Part shown: in pieces, positions 27,097 to 37,056 of the stretch
Layout: every line of letters starts with the position of its first letter
Position numbering within the stretch: the first letter of the stretch is position 1
Origin: an uncultured Dokdonia sp.
Lineage (GTDB): Bacteria; Bacteroidota; Bacteroidia; Flavobacteriales; Flavobacteriaceae
DNA length: 64,000 nucleotides
Direction: 5' to 3'
Assembly: GCF_947492535.1 (NCBI RefSeq)
Contig: NZ_CANLNH010000019.1
Location: 1-64,000 of the forward strand
Notes under the pieces: generated by a model
Told to the model about the DNA's origin: nothing
The model's input: only the letters and a program-made list of their open reading frames with translations
Database searches by the model: none
Translations under genes and position numbers: made by a program

Positions 27097-27321
27097 TTAC
27101 TTAAAATACTCATCAGATTTAGTAAAATCGACATTTATAGATTTATAAAAAGGGCAAAAACCAGTTATACCAGCGATTAGAAAAAGAACCGATAGTAGTA
27201 CTATAAAGAAGCCTAAAAGATTCCAGAGCGGTCCAAAAATTACAATTCCTAGAAGAACTAATGATATCACAAACCGTGTTACTCGATCCATTATGTTCAT
27301 ATTTCTTTTTTGTCTAATCAT
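27097..27321 (-). CDS. DUF2892 (YgaP transmembrane-like) small membrane protein
   Basis: This 74-residue protein has two hydrophobic segments (about 14-31 and 32-52) separated by GPLW, ending in the GFCPFY motif characteristic of DUF2892. The family resembles the membrane anchor of YgaP, a rhodanese, but no rhodanese domain is fused here. Function is unknown. It has its own TATTTTTG element 25 bp upstream. Confidence 0.85.
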   Translation of the reverse strand: MIRQKRNMNIMDRVTRFVISLVLLGIVIFGPLWNLLGFFIVLLSVLFLIAGITGFCPFYKSINVDFTKSDEYFK

Positions 27322-27345
27322 AAGGGGTTGAAATAATTAACACTG

Positions 27346-27353
27346 CAAAAATA
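27346..27353 (-). promoter_or_regulatory. Putative -7 element of the DUF2892 gene
   Basis: Minus-strand TATTTTTG (TAnnTTTG), 25 bases before ATG 27321. Confidence 0.5.
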
Positions 27354-28038
27354 CTGTTTTCATACATACATGATAAAGAAATATCCTACAAATTTAAAAT
27401 TTAACATTTTTTTTAAAAACTTCCTATATTATATCTAAATAGTATTCACAATGATACTATTCAAATTTCTATTTAATATACAATGGTTCAAGACAAATAT
27501 CTAAACTTATAAATACACTTTTAACAGAACATACTGCGTCTAATTTACACTCATAATATGGCTAACCGAGAGATACGTAAATCTATCTATAGTATAATAA
27601 GATTTTGAAATCTTTCAATGAGAACTTCTAAAACGTTTGCTTACACCTAACGATATACTACAAACAATATAGTAATCTTCATTAGTATTATTGAACTTAT
27701 CAGATAAATTCATCCTACACAAGCAATGAAAGGAAACAATCTATACAAAAACTACGTATATTCAAACACTGAATAGAGTCATATATAACCTTGAATAATT
27801 GATAATCAATACTCATATATTCAAAAGTAGAGCGTATAATTATGAATTATACATCTAAAAATTCTAGAAAGGTATTTCCTAGAAAAAAGATTGGACTCGT
27901 AATATATTTCTATTTAACTAAAACTATTTAGTAATTGATATTATAAAGTTAAACACGTACTTTAATATACTATTATTAAAAAAATTTACAGAAATTTGAT
28001 TAAATATATTACGAGCCCAATTATTTTTATCTTACTTA
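27354..28038. other. AT-rich spacer, nothing recognised
   Basis: Very AT-rich with no long frame, RNA gene or clear hairpin. It separates the DUF2892 promoter from the end of the BNR-repeat gene. Confidence 0.6.
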
Positions 28039-30582
28039 TTACTTTCTAAGTATTTTTTTAGTTACTGAACCAGAAGTTGTATTAATTCTTAAAAAATAAG
28101 TACCACTCTCTAATCGAGAAAGATCAATTCTATAATTAGAATCTAATAATACATCTTTCTGGAAAACAACTAATTTTCCTGTAATATCATATAGTCTTAT
28201 ATCTCCTTCTGAAGCAGTATCTACAGTAACGAAAATTTCGGTAGTTGCTGGATTTGGAAATACCGTCACATTATCTTCTGAGATAAAATCTTCTGTGCTT
28301 AATAAAGGATCTACAGTTGGAGACACCCAAAGTCCACGACCAAAAGTTGCTGCGTATATCATATCTGTTTCATTATTAATTTCCAATTCAGAAATGATAA
28401 CATTGGGTAAATTATTATTGAATATTTCCCATTCGTCCAATGTATTATCTATATAATAAATACCAAAATCCATCCCTAGATATAATCCATCTTCTGTATT
28501 ATCATCCCAAACCAAAGCCATGGCAGCAAAGTCTGGTAAATTCTTTTTACAAGATTCCCAAGTAGCTCCTCCATCATTGGAGATCAAAACTCTATTGTTA
28601 CTTGTGGTTGCAACTGCCACAAGATCTGGATTTGTAGGATGAACCGCAATAGAATTAATAAAACCGCCAGGAGTAGTCATTTGTACCCAATCTGTAGCCC
28701 CACCATCTTCTGTACGATAAAAATTAGCATTACCTGAACTAAAATTATTTACTGAGGCATATAAGACCTCATTATTCGAAGGGGCAATCTTAAAATGCTC
28801 AATAGCAATATTAAATCCATTAATAGTTGTAGAAATATCCTGAGATACGGGTGTCCAAGTCCCGCCTCCATTATTAGATCGATATACCTCATTATATCCT
28901 ATATATATTCTATCCTGAACTACAGGATCTTGTTCAAAAGGGGTCACAAAATTTCCTTGACTAAATTCATTATTAGGATGATTTGGATTAAATACAGTAA
29001 TTCCATTGTCATTGCTTATCCACATATTACCAAACTGCGTAGTTCCATAAATACGATCATTATTATTTTTATCAACAAAGCTTTCGCCTCCATCTGCACC
29101 TAACCAATCAGTCCATCCACTACCATCCTGAAATAAAGAAGTTCCATTATCCTGTGAGCCTCCAGATATTTTTTGATCTATGGTTTGTGCAATACCTAGT
29201 TTATAAAACTCTCTAATTCCAAGACCTGCAGTCAGGTCTTCCCAAAAATCTGTAGTAATTGGTCCTCCTGGATCATTTGCTTTAAAGATACCTCCATCTG
29301 TTCCTGTTAATAATGTATTTCCATCAAAAAGCAGCATATCAATATCAGCATGATTATAACCTACGTTTAAGTTTGCAACTTCAGGAATAAACCAAAAGGA
29401 ATTAAGTTCAAAAGTTATTCCTCCATCTAGAGAACGCCAAGTATTACCTCCACCAATATGCACCTCATCTATATTACTAGGGCTAACTGCAATATCCATA
29501 TCTCGAGGTGCTTGTCCTCCAGTACCAACTCCATTTTGATCTAGATTGAGATAGTTTCTACCTGTATGATCTAATTCAGTAAATGAATCACCGATATCTT
29601 CAGACTTAAAAAGACCTTCAAAACCACCTGATCCTTGAAGTAGGTATACAACATTTGCATCATCAGGGGAAACAGCCATCATTTTAGGGACATTAGAAAA
29701 TCCTGCTGAGTTTATAGTAGTAAATGTCTGTCCTCCATCTGTTGATTTATGATATAAAAATCCTGACGCATATACTACAGAAGGATTTCCTGGCATAAAC
29801 TCTATATCATAACTTCTTCCTTCACTTGTTACATTATTCCATGTTACTCCACCGTCTGTTGATCTAAAGGTTCCTGCATTTTCACTAGAAACAAAAATAA
29901 TATCAGTATTGGTCGGGTGTATTAATATTTTTATAATGCGAGATTGACTTAAGTCTGCTAATAGGGAGAAAGTCGCTCCTGCATCTGTTGATCTAAAAAT
30001 CATTCCACTAGAAGATCCATAATAATATATATTAGGATTGAGAGGGTCTATAGCAACAGAATATACGCTTAGATTTACAAAATTATCATTAAGCGGTGTC
30101 CAGTTCTGACCCCCATCTGTTGTCTTCCAAACGCCTCCTCTGTGTCCTCCTATAATCATAATATCACTATCTGTAGGATCAATAGCAATACCAGTAATTC
30201 TACCAACACCAGGATTCCAACCAGAAGTAACCGTCCAGTCCATCGGTCCTAATTCCTCCCAGTTATCTTGCAATATCACTTGATTTTGTGCAGTTTCATT
30301 CAAATAACTATTATAAGATGCTAATGTTTCTAATTTTTGTTGTGTTGTTGGTAAAAAGCCCTCTTCATTCATTAAACGAAGTGCCATATATTCCCAACGT
30401 TTAAATTGTTTATAGCCGGAGCCTCTTCCTTTGTCTCTATTTTCAAAATAGGTCTCTCCAGACTCAATAATTTCCTGAACACTAAAGGTTTCTGCTTCAA
30501 TCATATCTAGGTAATCTTGAGATTTCATAGTTGATACAAAACCACAGATAAATAATGTAAGTACTAGTAATTTAGTTTTCAT
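28039..30582 (-). CDS. Secreted BNR/sortilin-like beta-propeller protein with T9SS type A sorting domain
   Basis: This 847-residue protein has a signal peptide (about 1-21). Numerous Asp-box (BNR) repeats S/T-x-D-G-G-x-T/N-W are seen, such as TTDGGQNW, STDGGVTW and SNDGGATW. This predicts one or two beta-propellers of the Vps10/sortilin or exo-alpha-sialidase type. The last ~75 residues (VFPNPATTEIFVTV ... TGKLV ... GTYFLRI) are a type IX C-terminal sorting domain, so the protein is exported and attached at the surface. Catalytic residues of a sialidase are not evident; binding or structural use is more likely. It is monocistronic. Confidence 0.9.
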   Translation of the reverse strand: MKTKLLVLTLFICGFVSTMKSQDYLDMIEAETFSVQEIIESGETYFENRDKGRGSGYKQFKRWEYMALRLMNEEGFLPTTQQKLETLASYNSYLNETAQNQVILQDNWEELGPMDWTVTSGWNPGVGRITGIAIDPTDSDIMIIGGHRGGVWKTTDGGQNWTPLNDNFVNLSVYSVAIDPLNPNIYYYGSSSGMIFRSTDAGATFSLLADLSQSRIIKILIHPTNTDIIFVSSENAGTFRSTDGGVTWNNVTSEGRSYDIEFMPGNPSVVYASGFLYHKSTDGGQTFTTINSAGFSNVPKMMAVSPDDANVVYLLQGSGGFEGLFKSEDIGDSFTELDHTGRNYLNLDQNGVGTGGQAPRDMDIAVSPSNIDEVHIGGGNTWRSLDGGITFELNSFWFIPEVANLNVGYNHADIDMLLFDGNTLLTGTDGGIFKANDPGGPITTDFWEDLTAGLGIREFYKLGIAQTIDQKISGGSQDNGTSLFQDGSGWTDWLGADGGESFVDKNNNDRIYGTTQFGNMWISNDNGITVFNPNHPNNEFSQGNFVTPFEQDPVVQDRIYIGYNEVYRSNNGGGTWTPVSQDISTTINGFNIAIEHFKIAPSNNEVLYASVNNFSSGNANFYRTEDGGATDWVQMTTPGGFINSIAVHPTNPDLVAVATTSNNRVLISNDGGATWESCKKNLPDFAAMALVWDDNTEDGLYLGMDFGIYYIDNTLDEWEIFNNNLPNVIISELEINNETDMIYAATFGRGLWVSPTVDPLLSTEDFISEDNVTVFPNPATTEIFVTVDTASEGDIRLYDITGKLVVFQKDVLLDSNYRIDLSRLESGTYFLRINTTSGSVTKKILRK

Positions 30583-30920
30583 ATAGATTTTTTTTAAAAA
30601 GATAATATAAGTTTTGTCAATTTTATAGAAATATCTTTAGGTAATCTGTTATATAAGTTAATCCCGATAGATAATTACTTATACACTGATACTACGTTCT
30701 AATAATTATAAAATAATCATAAAACACTCTAAGTAGTTAATGATTAATATACTACAACGAGATTTATAGTCATGTTTTATTTATTTGAAAATTTAGACAA
30801 ACGTATTTGCTTCAAAAACTTGATTGGACACCTAATTAAATTCAATACTTCTAAAATTATATCGTAATTTGTATTATAGTTATATATATTTCTATCATCA
30901 ATCAATCATAAGAAGAACCT
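30583..30920. other. Divergent spacer, no gene seen
   Basis: 338 bp, AT-rich, between the BNR gene and the AraC gene. It must hold both promoters; no clean TAnnTTTG was found. Confidence 0.55.
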
Positions 30921-32084
30921 ATGTTTTTTGGCTTTGGACCTAAGAGTTCTATTTTACTTATTTTCTTTTTTCACGGCATTGTGTTTTCTTTTTTACTTTT
31001 AAAAAAAGGAATACAAAGCGATATTAAGTCTAGTAAATGGTTAAGCCTTTTTGTATTCTTATGTACCTTATACATTACTCCGTTTATGTTAGGGTATGCC
31101 AATTGGTACTCTGAACCACCTTATAGGCAAATCTTGTTTTTTATACCATTTCAACAGCTGTTTCTTATGGGACCTGTACTCTATTTTTATTCACAGATCC
31201 TATTAAATGCATCCTTTAAAATTTCTAAAAAAGATTATATCCATTTCGTTCCTGCTTTTGTATATATGATTTATAATCTTATCGTTTTTATTACAGATGT
31301 ATTTATCGTAGACGAACCCTATTTTTATGCAGACGGTAGAGATAAAGATTTTGACTTATGGTATCAAATCGTAGGATTAGCATCTATGGTGTTTTACTTA
31401 GTTTTAAGTTTGCGCTTTTATATAAATTATAAAAAGATAGCTTTTGAAACCGTAAGTTTTGCTGATTCAATTTTGTTTAAATGGTTACAACATTTCTTTA
31501 TTGCCTTTTTAGTGATTCTATTGCTAAGAGTTTTATACTTTATTCTCAATCCTGAATGGGGCCAATTTGGACGAAAATTCTGGTATTATCTGTGTTTTTC
31601 AGCATTATATTATTATATCGCATTAAGTGGGTATTCTAATACGGTAAAAGCAATGATTCCTATAGACACCCCGGTAGATGAAGCGGATCCAGACATACCT
31701 ATTCGACATACAGAAAAGAAAAGATTAGAAATCACTATTCCGAATACAGATGCATGGAAACAAAAGCTATTAGACCTAATGCTCGAAAAAAAACTATATG
31801 AAAACCCTTCTTTAACTGTCTCTGATGTGGCTTCTCAATTAGAAACCAATACCAAATTCATTTCTTCTATAGTAAATAGTGGTTTCAATATGAATTTTAA
31901 TGACTTTATAAATTATTACCGGGTTGAAGCTGTGAAAGAGCAACTAAAAAACAATGCTCAAAAAACGAAGACCTTACTAGGGATTGCGTTAGAATGTGGT
32001 TTTAATTCTAAAGCTACGTTTAATAGAGCTTTCAAAAAGCACACCTCACTTTCGCCTAAAGAATTTCTTGCCACATTAAGGTAA
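30921..32084 (+). CDS. Membrane-anchored AraC-family transcriptional regulator
   Basis: This 387-residue protein has about seven hydrophobic segments (residues ~8-240) and a C-terminal AraC-type HTH pair (about 285-387, with LGIALECGFNSKATFNRAFKKH). Domain plan and length match the gene at 11486-12613. It lies 177 bp upstream of, and on the same strand as, a serine hydrolase, repeating the pairing seen there. It probably senses an envelope signal; the target is inferred to be the neighbour. Confidence 0.87.
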   Translation: MFFGFGPKSSILLIFFFHGIVFSFLLLKKGIQSDIKSSKWLSLFVFLCTLYITPFMLGYANWYSEPPYRQILFFIPFQQLFLMGPVLYFYSQILLNASFKISKKDYIHFVPAFVYMIYNLIVFITDVFIVDEPYFYADGRDKDFDLWYQIVGLASMVFYLVLSLRFYINYKKIAFETVSFADSILFKWLQHFFIAFLVILLLRVLYFILNPEWGQFGRKFWYYLCFSALYYYIALSGYSNTVKAMIPIDTPVDEADPDIPIRHTEKKRLEITIPNTDAWKQKLLDLMLEKKLYENPSLTVSDVASQLETNTKFISSIVNSGFNMNFNDFINYYRVEAVKEQLKNNAQKTKTLLGIALECGFNSKATFNRAFKKHTSLSPKEFLATLR

Positions 32085-32104
32085 ATTTTACAAACTGATT
32101 AGTA

Positions 32105-32124
32105 TCCCGCTTTGCAGCGGGATT
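32105..32124. terminator. Hairpin after the AraC gene
   Basis: Perfect 8-bp stem ATCCCGCT/AGCGGGAT with a 4-base loop, 20 bp after the stop. It has no T-tract and resembles the hairpin at 10951; it could be a terminator or a dispersed repeat. Confidence 0.4.
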
Positions 32125-32261
32125 AATTCAACTAACTATCTTGAATGCGTCTTTTGGACTTTTCAACAAAGAGTTTCATTAAAAATAGGTCTCAAATCCA
32201 GATTTGAAGCGCGTAGAACCTATAAACAAAGGATATTTGTGTGTCAATTTAAAAACACGTC

Positions 32262-34427
32262 ATGAAAAAAATAATCACAACTATTCTTCTTCTATTATCT
32301 TATATGAGTTTTGCTCAAACTATTGCTATAGATAAAATAGAAGCTATTGTATCTTCAAAAATAGCGGCAAATGATCCTGGTTTATTTGTAGGAGTTGTTA
32401 AAGATGGAGCTATTGTATATGAATATTATAATGGTCTTACAAGTCTACAACATCAAGTAAAAGCAGATGAAACCTCTCGTTCTAATATTGCATCGGTAGC
32501 TAAACAATTTACTGCTTTATGCGTTCTAAAATTAAATCTAGAAGGATCGCTAAATTTAGAAGATGACATACGTACCTATCTTCCAAATCTCTATAAAAAT
32601 ATAAAGGAGCCTATTAAAGTGAGGCATCTCATTAACCATACGAGTGGTATTAGGGACTATTCAGATTTAATGAGTTTACAAACGGATCCATGGTGGAGTC
32701 GTAGAGGTCTAGATAATGATGATGTTATAGAGTTATTAGAAAAGCAAGAAGATCTCAATTTCATACCTGGATCTGAGTATACCTACAGTAATTCTAACTA
32801 TACAATATTGACAAAAATTGTTGAGAAAGTATCAGGCGTATCATTTCATGACTATTCAAAACAATTATTTGAAAGTTTAGGAATGAAAAATACCACATTC
32901 TTAAAAAATTATATGGTCGTGATTCCTAATCAAGCTTTACCTTACTCTGATTGGGGAGATGGAAACTGGCAACAGTTCCCCATGCTTACCAATCTATACG
33001 GGGATGGTTTTTTATTTACCACTCTAAAAGATCAATTAATATATGAGCAGGCAGTTCAAAATGCACAAAAAACAACTAATCAATTATTAATACAAAGTCA
33101 GCTTCCTATTCCTAATAGTGAGATTACCACTTATGGTTTTGGACTAGAACTTGAAGATAGATTGAATTACAAAGCTGTTCACCATGCAGGAGGCACGGGC
33201 TCTTATAATGCACAAATGGCTCGTTATCCTGAAGAAGGGCTTTCCATTTTTGTGATGAGTTCTAATAATAAGGTTTGGAGTAGTGGTATTGCAGATCAAA
33301 TAGCAAACGTGATATTACCAAAAAAAGAAAGCAACATTGCTAAAACAGATTTTGAAAGTCTTGCCCTTGGTACTCCCCTATCATTAAAAGCATTTACAGG
33401 AACATATACCACTACCGATGGAGGTATTATTATCAAGATTTTTGAAGAAGATGGAAAAGTAAAGTACAAACGAGGTAACAACAATTCATTTACACTCGTT
33501 AAAGAAAAAGATAATCTGTATGCATTTGAAGAGTCTGCAGATGCCAAAATTGCACTTACACAAACCTCTGGACAACCTATAAGCCTTACGTTATATCTAC
33601 CAGAAGCAGCACCTAGATTTCATACAAAAATCCCTAACACTCGTTTAAATAATTACGAACTAGATGCCTACACAGGTCATTATGAAAACTCAGAACTGGA
33701 TGTTGCTTTTGAAATTTTAAAGAAAGAAAACACATTATACATCCAGCAACAGGGTGAAGAAGATGTAAATCTATTAACGATATTGACACCCACCAACTTA
33801 CTAGTCTCTAATTATAAACTAAAGGTAGAAAGAGATGCTTTTAATAGAGTACGTGAAATTTTAATTTCTTTAAATCGTATCAAAAACGTCAAGTTTATAA
33901 AGAAAACATCTTTAGAATTTCAGCCCGTTATCCCTACAGATAATGGTTCTATACAAGTCACAACCATTGCCTCTAAAGGAGATGGCTCTAACATACTATT
34001 GACCAAAAACTATGAAAATGGTAATGAAATCTGGTCACAGCAATTTGGTGGAAAAAGTTACGATAAAGCCAACTCTATTATTGATACCAAAGATGGAGGA
34101 TATCTTCTAGTTGGGTCTACAAGTTCATTTGGTAATGGAAATTATGATGTCTATGTTATTAAAGTAGATGATACAGGAAAGGAACAATGGACTGCTACGT
34201 ATGGTGATTTTTATAATGAATATGGAAATATTGCTGAAGAAACTGAGAATGGATATATCATTAAAGGAACTAAACAAGAATGCAAATCAAATAATCTAGC
34301 CTTAGAAGACAATTGTAAAACCAATGTATGGGTGATTACTATTGATAAAAAAGGAAATCAGCTTTCGGATACGATACAGGAAGAAATCATAGAAAATCCA
34401 GACTATCAAAAAGAATGGCATAAGTAA
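32262..34427 (+). CDS. Secreted serine hydrolase with long C-terminal extension
   Basis: This 721-residue protein has a signal peptide (1-19, MSFAQ) and a beta-lactamase/PBP-like domain (about 25-340): S78-V-A-K81, Y175-S-N177 and HHAGGTGSY near 310. Then come a beta-barrel lipocalin-like segment (~360-560) and a C-terminal ~150 residues with a WSQQFGGKSYDKANSI...DGGYLLVGSTSSFG pattern. The latter matches repeated blades in 'T9SS' propellers but only about two blades are present. The chimeric layout is unusual. A substrate cannot be named. It is probably controlled by the AraC gene upstream. Confidence 0.87.
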   Translation: MKKIITTILLLLSYMSFAQTIAIDKIEAIVSSKIAANDPGLFVGVVKDGAIVYEYYNGLTSLQHQVKADETSRSNIASVAKQFTALCVLKLNLEGSLNLEDDIRTYLPNLYKNIKEPIKVRHLINHTSGIRDYSDLMSLQTDPWWSRRGLDNDDVIELLEKQEDLNFIPGSEYTYSNSNYTILTKIVEKVSGVSFHDYSKQLFESLGMKNTTFLKNYMVVIPNQALPYSDWGDGNWQQFPMLTNLYGDGFLFTTLKDQLIYEQAVQNAQKTTNQLLIQSQLPIPNSEITTYGFGLELEDRLNYKAVHHAGGTGSYNAQMARYPEEGLSIFVMSSNNKVWSSGIADQIANVILPKKESNIAKTDFESLALGTPLSLKAFTGTYTTTDGGIIIKIFEEDGKVKYKRGNNNSFTLVKEKDNLYAFEESADAKIALTQTSGQPISLTLYLPEAAPRFHTKIPNTRLNNYELDAYTGHYENSELDVAFEILKKENTLYIQQQGEEDVNLLTILTPTNLLVSNYKLKVERDAFNRVREILISLNRIKNVKFIKKTSLEFQPVIPTDNGSIQVTTIASKGDGSNILLTKNYENGNEIWSQQFGGKSYDKANSIIDTKDGGYLLVGSTSSFGNGNYDVYVIKVDDTGKEQWTATYGDFYNEYGNIAEETENGYIIKGTKQECKSNNLALEDNCKTNVWVITIDKKGNQLSDTIQEEIIENPDYQKEWHK

Positions 34428-34447
34428 AACTATAATAATGCTATATA

Positions 34448-34530
34448 CGCTTTCGCGAAAGCGAACTTGTGAGAACTACCAGTTGGCAGGCAGGTTCGTA
34501 ACCACAGGGAAAGCAAAGCGATAAAGCATA
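34448..34530. repeat. Composite palindromic element (palindrome, GGCAGGCAGG, GCGATAAAGC)
   Basis: It starts with CGCTTTCGCGAAAGCG, continues AACTTGTGAGA, GGCAGGCAGGTTCG and ends GCGATAAAGCATA. Longer relatives stand at 35768-35874 and 44211-44280. Confidence 0.75.
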
Positions 34531-34722
34531 TCATTATAGATAAAAACTAGTTGGTTGCTTATATACAAACAATTAGTAAGCCAATTATAAACCACTATAA
34601 AACCAATAGTTACACCCCTATTTATAGATAGCATAATTATTTTTTATTATAATAAATTATTAGGAATCATTTAATTTGTTTAATTTCCATACCTAAAGAA
34701 TAAACAAAACAACCAAATCATT

Positions 34723-35619
34723 ATGCTTAAAAAAATAACCCTAATGGCTTTTCTAATTTTTGGAACAGCTATATATGCACAAGACTATTTAGATGTCGTA
34801 AAAGCGACCTATCATACTACTACATTAGGGAATGTAGACAACGATGTAGAAACAGATGTTGGTAATGCTAATGTTGAGGTATATTTCCCAGTACCTTTGA
34901 CTAGTGATATTACTATGATTTCTGGATTTACATATGAAAACACACGATTAAGTTTAAATAATTCTATCAGTAGGACCAACCTAATTATGACCCGATTGAA
35001 TCTAGGAGTTAAACTCGATCATGGAAAAAAATGGAGCGGTACGTATGTATTACTTCCTAAGTTTGCTTCCGATTTTAATGATTTAGGAGATAATGATTTC
35101 CAGATGGGAGGACTTGCTTTACTGGAAAAAAGATATTCAAGTAAGTATAGCTTAAAGTTTGGCACCTATATCTCATCAGAAAATTTTGGAACAACGGTGA
35201 CACCGCTTATTGGGTTATGGTATAAGTCAAAAAACAAGAAATTTTACATCAACGCAACGTTACCTATACGAGCTGACGCAAATTATTCAGTAACCGATCA
35301 CTTTAGTGTAGGAGGAAATCTTCTTACCTCTGTAAAATCATATAATATAGCATCACAATTAGGTGATGGGTTTTATGTACAGGAAGAGTCTATACGCTTT
35401 TCTGCATTTGCGGCCTATGGGTTATTGGATGACACTATTATTGTACGTGCGAGAGTTGGTTTTGACACCACAGATTATGGCTTATATGCACAAGGTGACG
35501 ATGTAGGTGTTCAAGTACTAACGTTTCAAGTAGGTGGAGATGATAGAACGAGACTTAATTCTGAATTTGAAGCAGCGCCTTTTGTTGGTGTAGATCTTAT
35601 TTTTAGAACAGGTCTTTAA
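34723..35619 (+). CDS. Outer-membrane beta-barrel protein, DUF6268-like
   Basis: The 298-residue protein has a signal peptide (about 1-20, IYAQ). Alternating amphipathic strands run through to a C-terminal aromatic/Leu strand (VDLIFRTGL), as in outer-membrane barrels. The spacing of strands and the motif 'KKWSGTYVLLPKFASDF' suggest the DUF6268 family. Function is unknown. It is monocistronic, with a strong terminator hairpin just downstream. Confidence 0.72.
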   Translation: MLKKITLMAFLIFGTAIYAQDYLDVVKATYHTTTLGNVDNDVETDVGNANVEVYFPVPLTSDITMISGFTYENTRLSLNNSISRTNLIMTRLNLGVKLDHGKKWSGTYVLLPKFASDFNDLGDNDFQMGGLALLEKRYSSKYSLKFGTYISSENFGTTVTPLIGLWYKSKNKKFYINATLPIRADANYSVTDHFSVGGNLLTSVKSYNIASQLGDGFYVQEESIRFSAFAAYGLLDDTIIVRARVGFDTTDYGLYAQGDDVGVQVLTFQVGGDDRTRLNSEFEAAPFVGVDLIFRTGL

Positions 35620-35638
35620 AAATTTATAATCATTCTAT

Positions 35639-35675
35639 AAAAATCACTGGTATCTATATGATATCAGTGATTTTT
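35639..35675 (+). terminator. Intrinsic terminator of the beta-barrel gene
   Basis: Stem AAAATCACTGGTATC/GATATCAGTGATTTT with a short loop, followed by T-rich sequence, 20 bp after the stop. The symmetric A and T runs could make it work in both directions. Confidence 0.8.
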
Positions 35676-35767
35676 ATTTTAAACCGCATCATTTTAAATC
35701 TTTTACGCATAAGATATCACATTAGGAGTAACATACTCCTAACTAAATCTATATGACTTTTTATGTA

Positions 35768-35874
35768 TTCGCTCCTGTCTGCCGGCAGGCAGGTTCGCGA
35801 AATCGAACTTGTGAGACCTGCCTACCGGCAGGCAAGTTCACAATCAGAGAGAGAGTGAAACGATAAAGTTTACG
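35768..35874. repeat. Composite palindromic element, longest copy
   Basis: Two CCTGCC(T/G)(A/G)CCGGCAGG-type palindromes flank TTCGCGAAATCGAACTTGTGAGA. The element ends GAGAGAGTGAAACGATAAAG, which recurs at 44254-44274. Confidence 0.75.
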
Positions 35875-36052
35875 TTAAAAGCATACAAAAATGCAACTAG
35901 CATTTACGCACGTACTACCTATCTCAAAGGCTTTGAAGCGTACACATGGAATACATTGTACAGGTCACAGGAAACGAACATTCATAAAAAAAACACGAAG
36001 ACCTAATGACTTTTAAATTAATTTTTATAAATTCGAACCATAACAGAACAGA

Positions 36053-37054
36053 ATGGATGTAAACGAAACGATATTACGAATTAATCATGCTAGTGATATT
36101 CCTAAATATCAACAAATTGTAACGGCTATTGTAGATGCTGTTGCTGAAAGCTCCATAAAAAAAGGAAGTGTTTTACCATCGGTAAATGCTATTTGTAAGA
36201 CCCATAAACTTTCTAGAGACACTGTATTTAAGGCCTACTCTATTTTAAAAGACAATGGTGTTGTAGATGCGGTGCCTAATAAAGGATACTTTGTCGCTCA
36301 TGATACAAAAAAAGTATTATTAGTATTAGATACTTTTAAAGCGTATAAAGAAGTGTTATACCATTCATTTATAAATAATTTACCTGATAATATTATTGCT
36401 GATGTTCAATTTCATCATTATAATATTGATAATTTTAAAACAATCATAAACAATAGTGTTGGTAAATACTATAAGTATATCGTGATGAATTTTGATCACA
36501 AAGACGTCACAGATGCGGTGTCTAAAATTAATAGTGATAAGTTATTACAAATAGATTGGAATATTCATACAGATTCAGATAGTAACTACGTCTTTCAAGA
36601 CTTTGGAACCTCTTTTTACAAATCCATAAAACAAGCAGAAGTGGCATTAAGGAAATATAAAAGAATCGATTTTTTATATCCGTCTTTTACGTATCACCCA
36701 ACAGAGACATTGGTCTATTTTGAAAAATTCTGCAAAGACTTCAATTTCGATTATCAAATAATTACAGATCCTAACGACTTTCAAGTAGAAAAAGGAGTTG
36801 CATATGTAAGTGTAAGTGACCGTATGTTAGGAAGGTTTTTAGAGCAGAGTAAAGACCATGATTTTGAACCTGGAACAGATGTAGGTTTTCTTTCATACAA
36901 TGAAACTCCGATGAAAAAATTTATTTACAAAGGTATTTCGGTGATTTCAACAGATTTTAAAGAACTAGGAACAAAAGCTGCTGAGTTTATTACATCAGAT
37001 AATCCAATGCAATACTATGTTCCTACTACACTAACGCTTAGAGAATCTTTATAA
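36053..37054 (+). CDS. GntR-type transcriptional regulator with periplasmic-binding-like sensor (xylose operon)
   Basis: This 333-residue protein has an N-terminal GntR winged HTH (about 15-80: GSVLPSVNAICKTHKLSRDTVFKAYSIL) and a C-terminal LacI/GalR-like ligand-binding domain (about 85-330). This hybrid is the standard sugar-responsive regulator ahead of xylose operons in flavobacteria. The gene ends 2 bp before xylB and is the first of five co-directional genes, so it probably regulates its own operon with xylose or a metabolite as effector. The effector is inferred from context. Confidence 0.88.
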   Translation: MDVNETILRINHASDIPKYQQIVTAIVDAVAESSIKKGSVLPSVNAICKTHKLSRDTVFKAYSILKDNGVVDAVPNKGYFVAHDTKKVLLVLDTFKAYKEVLYHSFINNLPDNIIADVQFHHYNIDNFKTIINNSVGKYYKYIVMNFDHKDVTDAVSKINSDKLLQIDWNIHTDSDSNYVFQDFGTSFYKSIKQAEVALRKYKRIDFLYPSFTYHPTETLVYFEKFCKDFNFDYQIITDPNDFQVEKGVAYVSVSDRMLGRFLEQSKDHDFEPGTDVGFLSYNETPMKKFIYKGISVISTDFKELGTKAAEFITSDNPMQYYVPTTLTLRESL

Positions 37055-37056
37055 AC

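Larger units (their letters stand above)
35620..36052. other. Spacer upstream of the xylose operon
   Basis: 433 bp with the terminator above and a composite palindromic element (35768-35874). The last ~100 bp should hold the operon promoter and regulator operator; I could not identify either with confidence. Confidence 0.6.
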
